DNA from: Desulfobacula toluolica Tol2 | GTDB taxonomy: Bacteria; Desulfobacterota; Desulfobacteria; Desulfobacterales; Desulfobacteraceae | Length of the DNA stretch: 64,000 nt | NCBI RefSeq assembly: GCF_000307105.1 | Contig: NC_018645.1 | Location: 1,686,578-1,750,577, forward strand | Direction of reading: 5' to 3' | Shown: positions 63,169 through 64,000 of the stretch, piece by piece | Position numbering within the stretch: position 1 is the first letter of the stretch | Layout of the letters: every line of letters starts with the position of its first letter | Notes under the pieces: generated by a model | The model's database searches: none | Told to the model about the DNA's origin: nothing | Seen by the model: the letters and a program-made list of their open reading frames with translations, nothing else | Position numbers and translations under genes: made by a program

Positions 63169-64000
63169 CGGATATGCGTATGTTTATACAATTGGCTGCC
63201 AGATGAATGTCTATGATTCTGAAAAATTAGCCTTGATACTTAGTTCTTACGGGTTTGAAAAAACCGATGATTTGGATAAAGCCGATATTGTGGTTTGCAA
63301 TACCTGTTCGATCCGGCACAAGGCAGAAGAAAAAGCATTTAGTTTTTTGGGCAGGTTTGCCAAAATCAAAAAGAAAAAACCCCATCTGATAACGGTCATG
63401 GCAGGATGTGTGGCCCAGCAGGAGGGCAAAAAAGCGTTTGAGCGGATTCCGCATCTTGATATAGTTTTAGGCACTCAGGCCTTTTCAAGGTTTGGCAAGC
63501 ATATTGATGCGGTTAAATCCGGTAAGTTGAGAGTAGTTGATATTGAAGACTCGTCCATGATTTATGAAGCCATGCCGGACAGCACCTGTTTTGATGAAAA
63601 TAAAATTTCCAGGTTTGTCACTATTATGCAGGGGTGTGAAAATTTTTGTACCTATTGTGTGGTTCCCTATGTCCGGGGCAGGGAAAGAAGCCGTGATCCG
63701 GAAAAAATAGTGGAAGAGATAACTTTGCTTGCCGAATCAGGTGTCAGGGAAGTCACCCTTTTGGGACAAAATGTCAATTCTTACGGACAAAAAGAAGGCA
63801 GGATCTCTTTTCCTCAACTTCTGGCCAGGATCAATGAAATCAAAGGAATTCATCGGATACGATTTGCCACGTCACACCCAAAGGATCTTTCCATGGACTT
63901 GATTTATGCAATCCGTGATCTTGATAAAGTTTGCAACCATCTTCATCTGCCTGTACAGTCGGGTTCAAATCAGGTTTTAAAAAAAATGAACCGGGGGTAT
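63158..64000 (+). CDS. miaB: tRNA-2-methylthio-N6-dimethylallyladenosine synthase MiaB, partial
   Basis: Adds the methylthio group to i6A37 of tRNAs. The first 281 residues are present and the 3' end lies outside the window. The N-terminal UPF0004 domain has the auxiliary cluster cysteines Cys14 (IGCQMN), Cys50 (CNTCSIR) and Cys84 (MAGCVAQQ). The radical SAM cluster is Cys160, Cys164 and Cys167 (GCENFCTYCVVPYVRGRERS). GREVTLLGQNVNSYG-like sequence and HLPVQSGS follow. NTCSIR with PYVRGRE indicates MiaB rather than MtaB or RimO. The start ATG overlaps the DUF4911 gene, so translation is coupled. Confidence 0.95.
   Translation, partial: MKYSGYAYVYTIGCQMNVYDSEKLALILSSYGFEKTDDLDKADIVVCNTCSIRHKAEEKAFSFLGRFAKIKKKKPHLITVMAGCVAQQEGKKAFERIPHLDIVLGTQAFSRFGKHIDAVKSGKLRVVDIEDSSMIYEAMPDSTCFDENKISRFVTIMQGCENFCTYCVVPYVRGRERSRDPEKIVEEITLLAESGVREVTLLGQNVNSYGQKEGRISFPQLLARINEIKGIHRIRFATSHPKDLSMDLIYAIRDLDKVCNHLHLPVQSGSNQVLKKMNRGY

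Overview
The window is AT-rich chromosomal DNA that best fits a sulfate-reducing deltaproteobacterium of the Desulfobacteraceae type (Desulfobacula/Desulfobacter-like). The signs are a miaB gene preceded by a small DUF4911 gene, class I adenylate cyclase homology, many hybrid histidine kinases, a nickel ECF transporter with NikK and NikL, and a tmRNA tag reading ADDYNYAVAA. The genus is inference. Several housekeeping genes start with TTG behind strong Shine-Dalgarno sequences (topA, secD, yajC); ptsH also starts with TTG but has only a weak one.

Layout. 1-25.6 kb is mostly core: guaA; efp; a long leftward run rng, LysM-like gene, yajC, secD, secF, cpoB, dprA, topA; a leftward parE-parC-mltF run; a 1289-residue class I adenylate cyclase fused to pentapeptide repeats; a LOG-family gene; and ptsH-ptsI-smpB. 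25.7-33.4 kb looks like a decayed island at the 3' end of ssrA. A 14-bp copy of the ssrA 3' end lies 7.6 kb away in direct orientation. Between the copies are a broken solute-binding gene, a sensor kinase split by an IS4-family element, and a HEPN-like gene. Then follow ssrA, tRNA-Lys(CTT), tsaC/sua5 and an HD-domain gene.

36-46 kb is a signalling block: LivK-type binding protein, 1376-residue hybrid kinase with three receivers, stand-alone CheR, stand-alone CheB methylesterase domain, and a REC-GAF-PAS-kinase-REC protein. The overlaps suggest one transcript in which ligand binding outside the cell feeds a phosphorelay coupled to methylation-type adaptation. A second binding protein plus kinase pair lies at 51-55 kb. 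Between them are a YpsA-like nucleotide-binding protein, a rhomboid protease with a DnaJ-like C-terminal domain, and a ydbH-ynbE-ydbL set for lipid transport to the outer membrane.

55-64 kb holds an acyl-CoA synthetase, a nickel transporter operon nikK-M-L-Q-O behind a highly structured leader that ends as a terminator, a hypothetical gene, recJ, a DUF4911 gene and the start of miaB.

The most novel signal is a family of four intergenic elements of about 90-105 bp (1855-1944 minus; 36036-36140, 45961-46048 and 60892-60980 plus). They share a hairpin, a T-rich linker, and a GGGCA / TGCCCGTGGCA arrangement that can fold in two mutually exclusive ways. It looks like an undescribed structured RNA or a palindromic repeat family.
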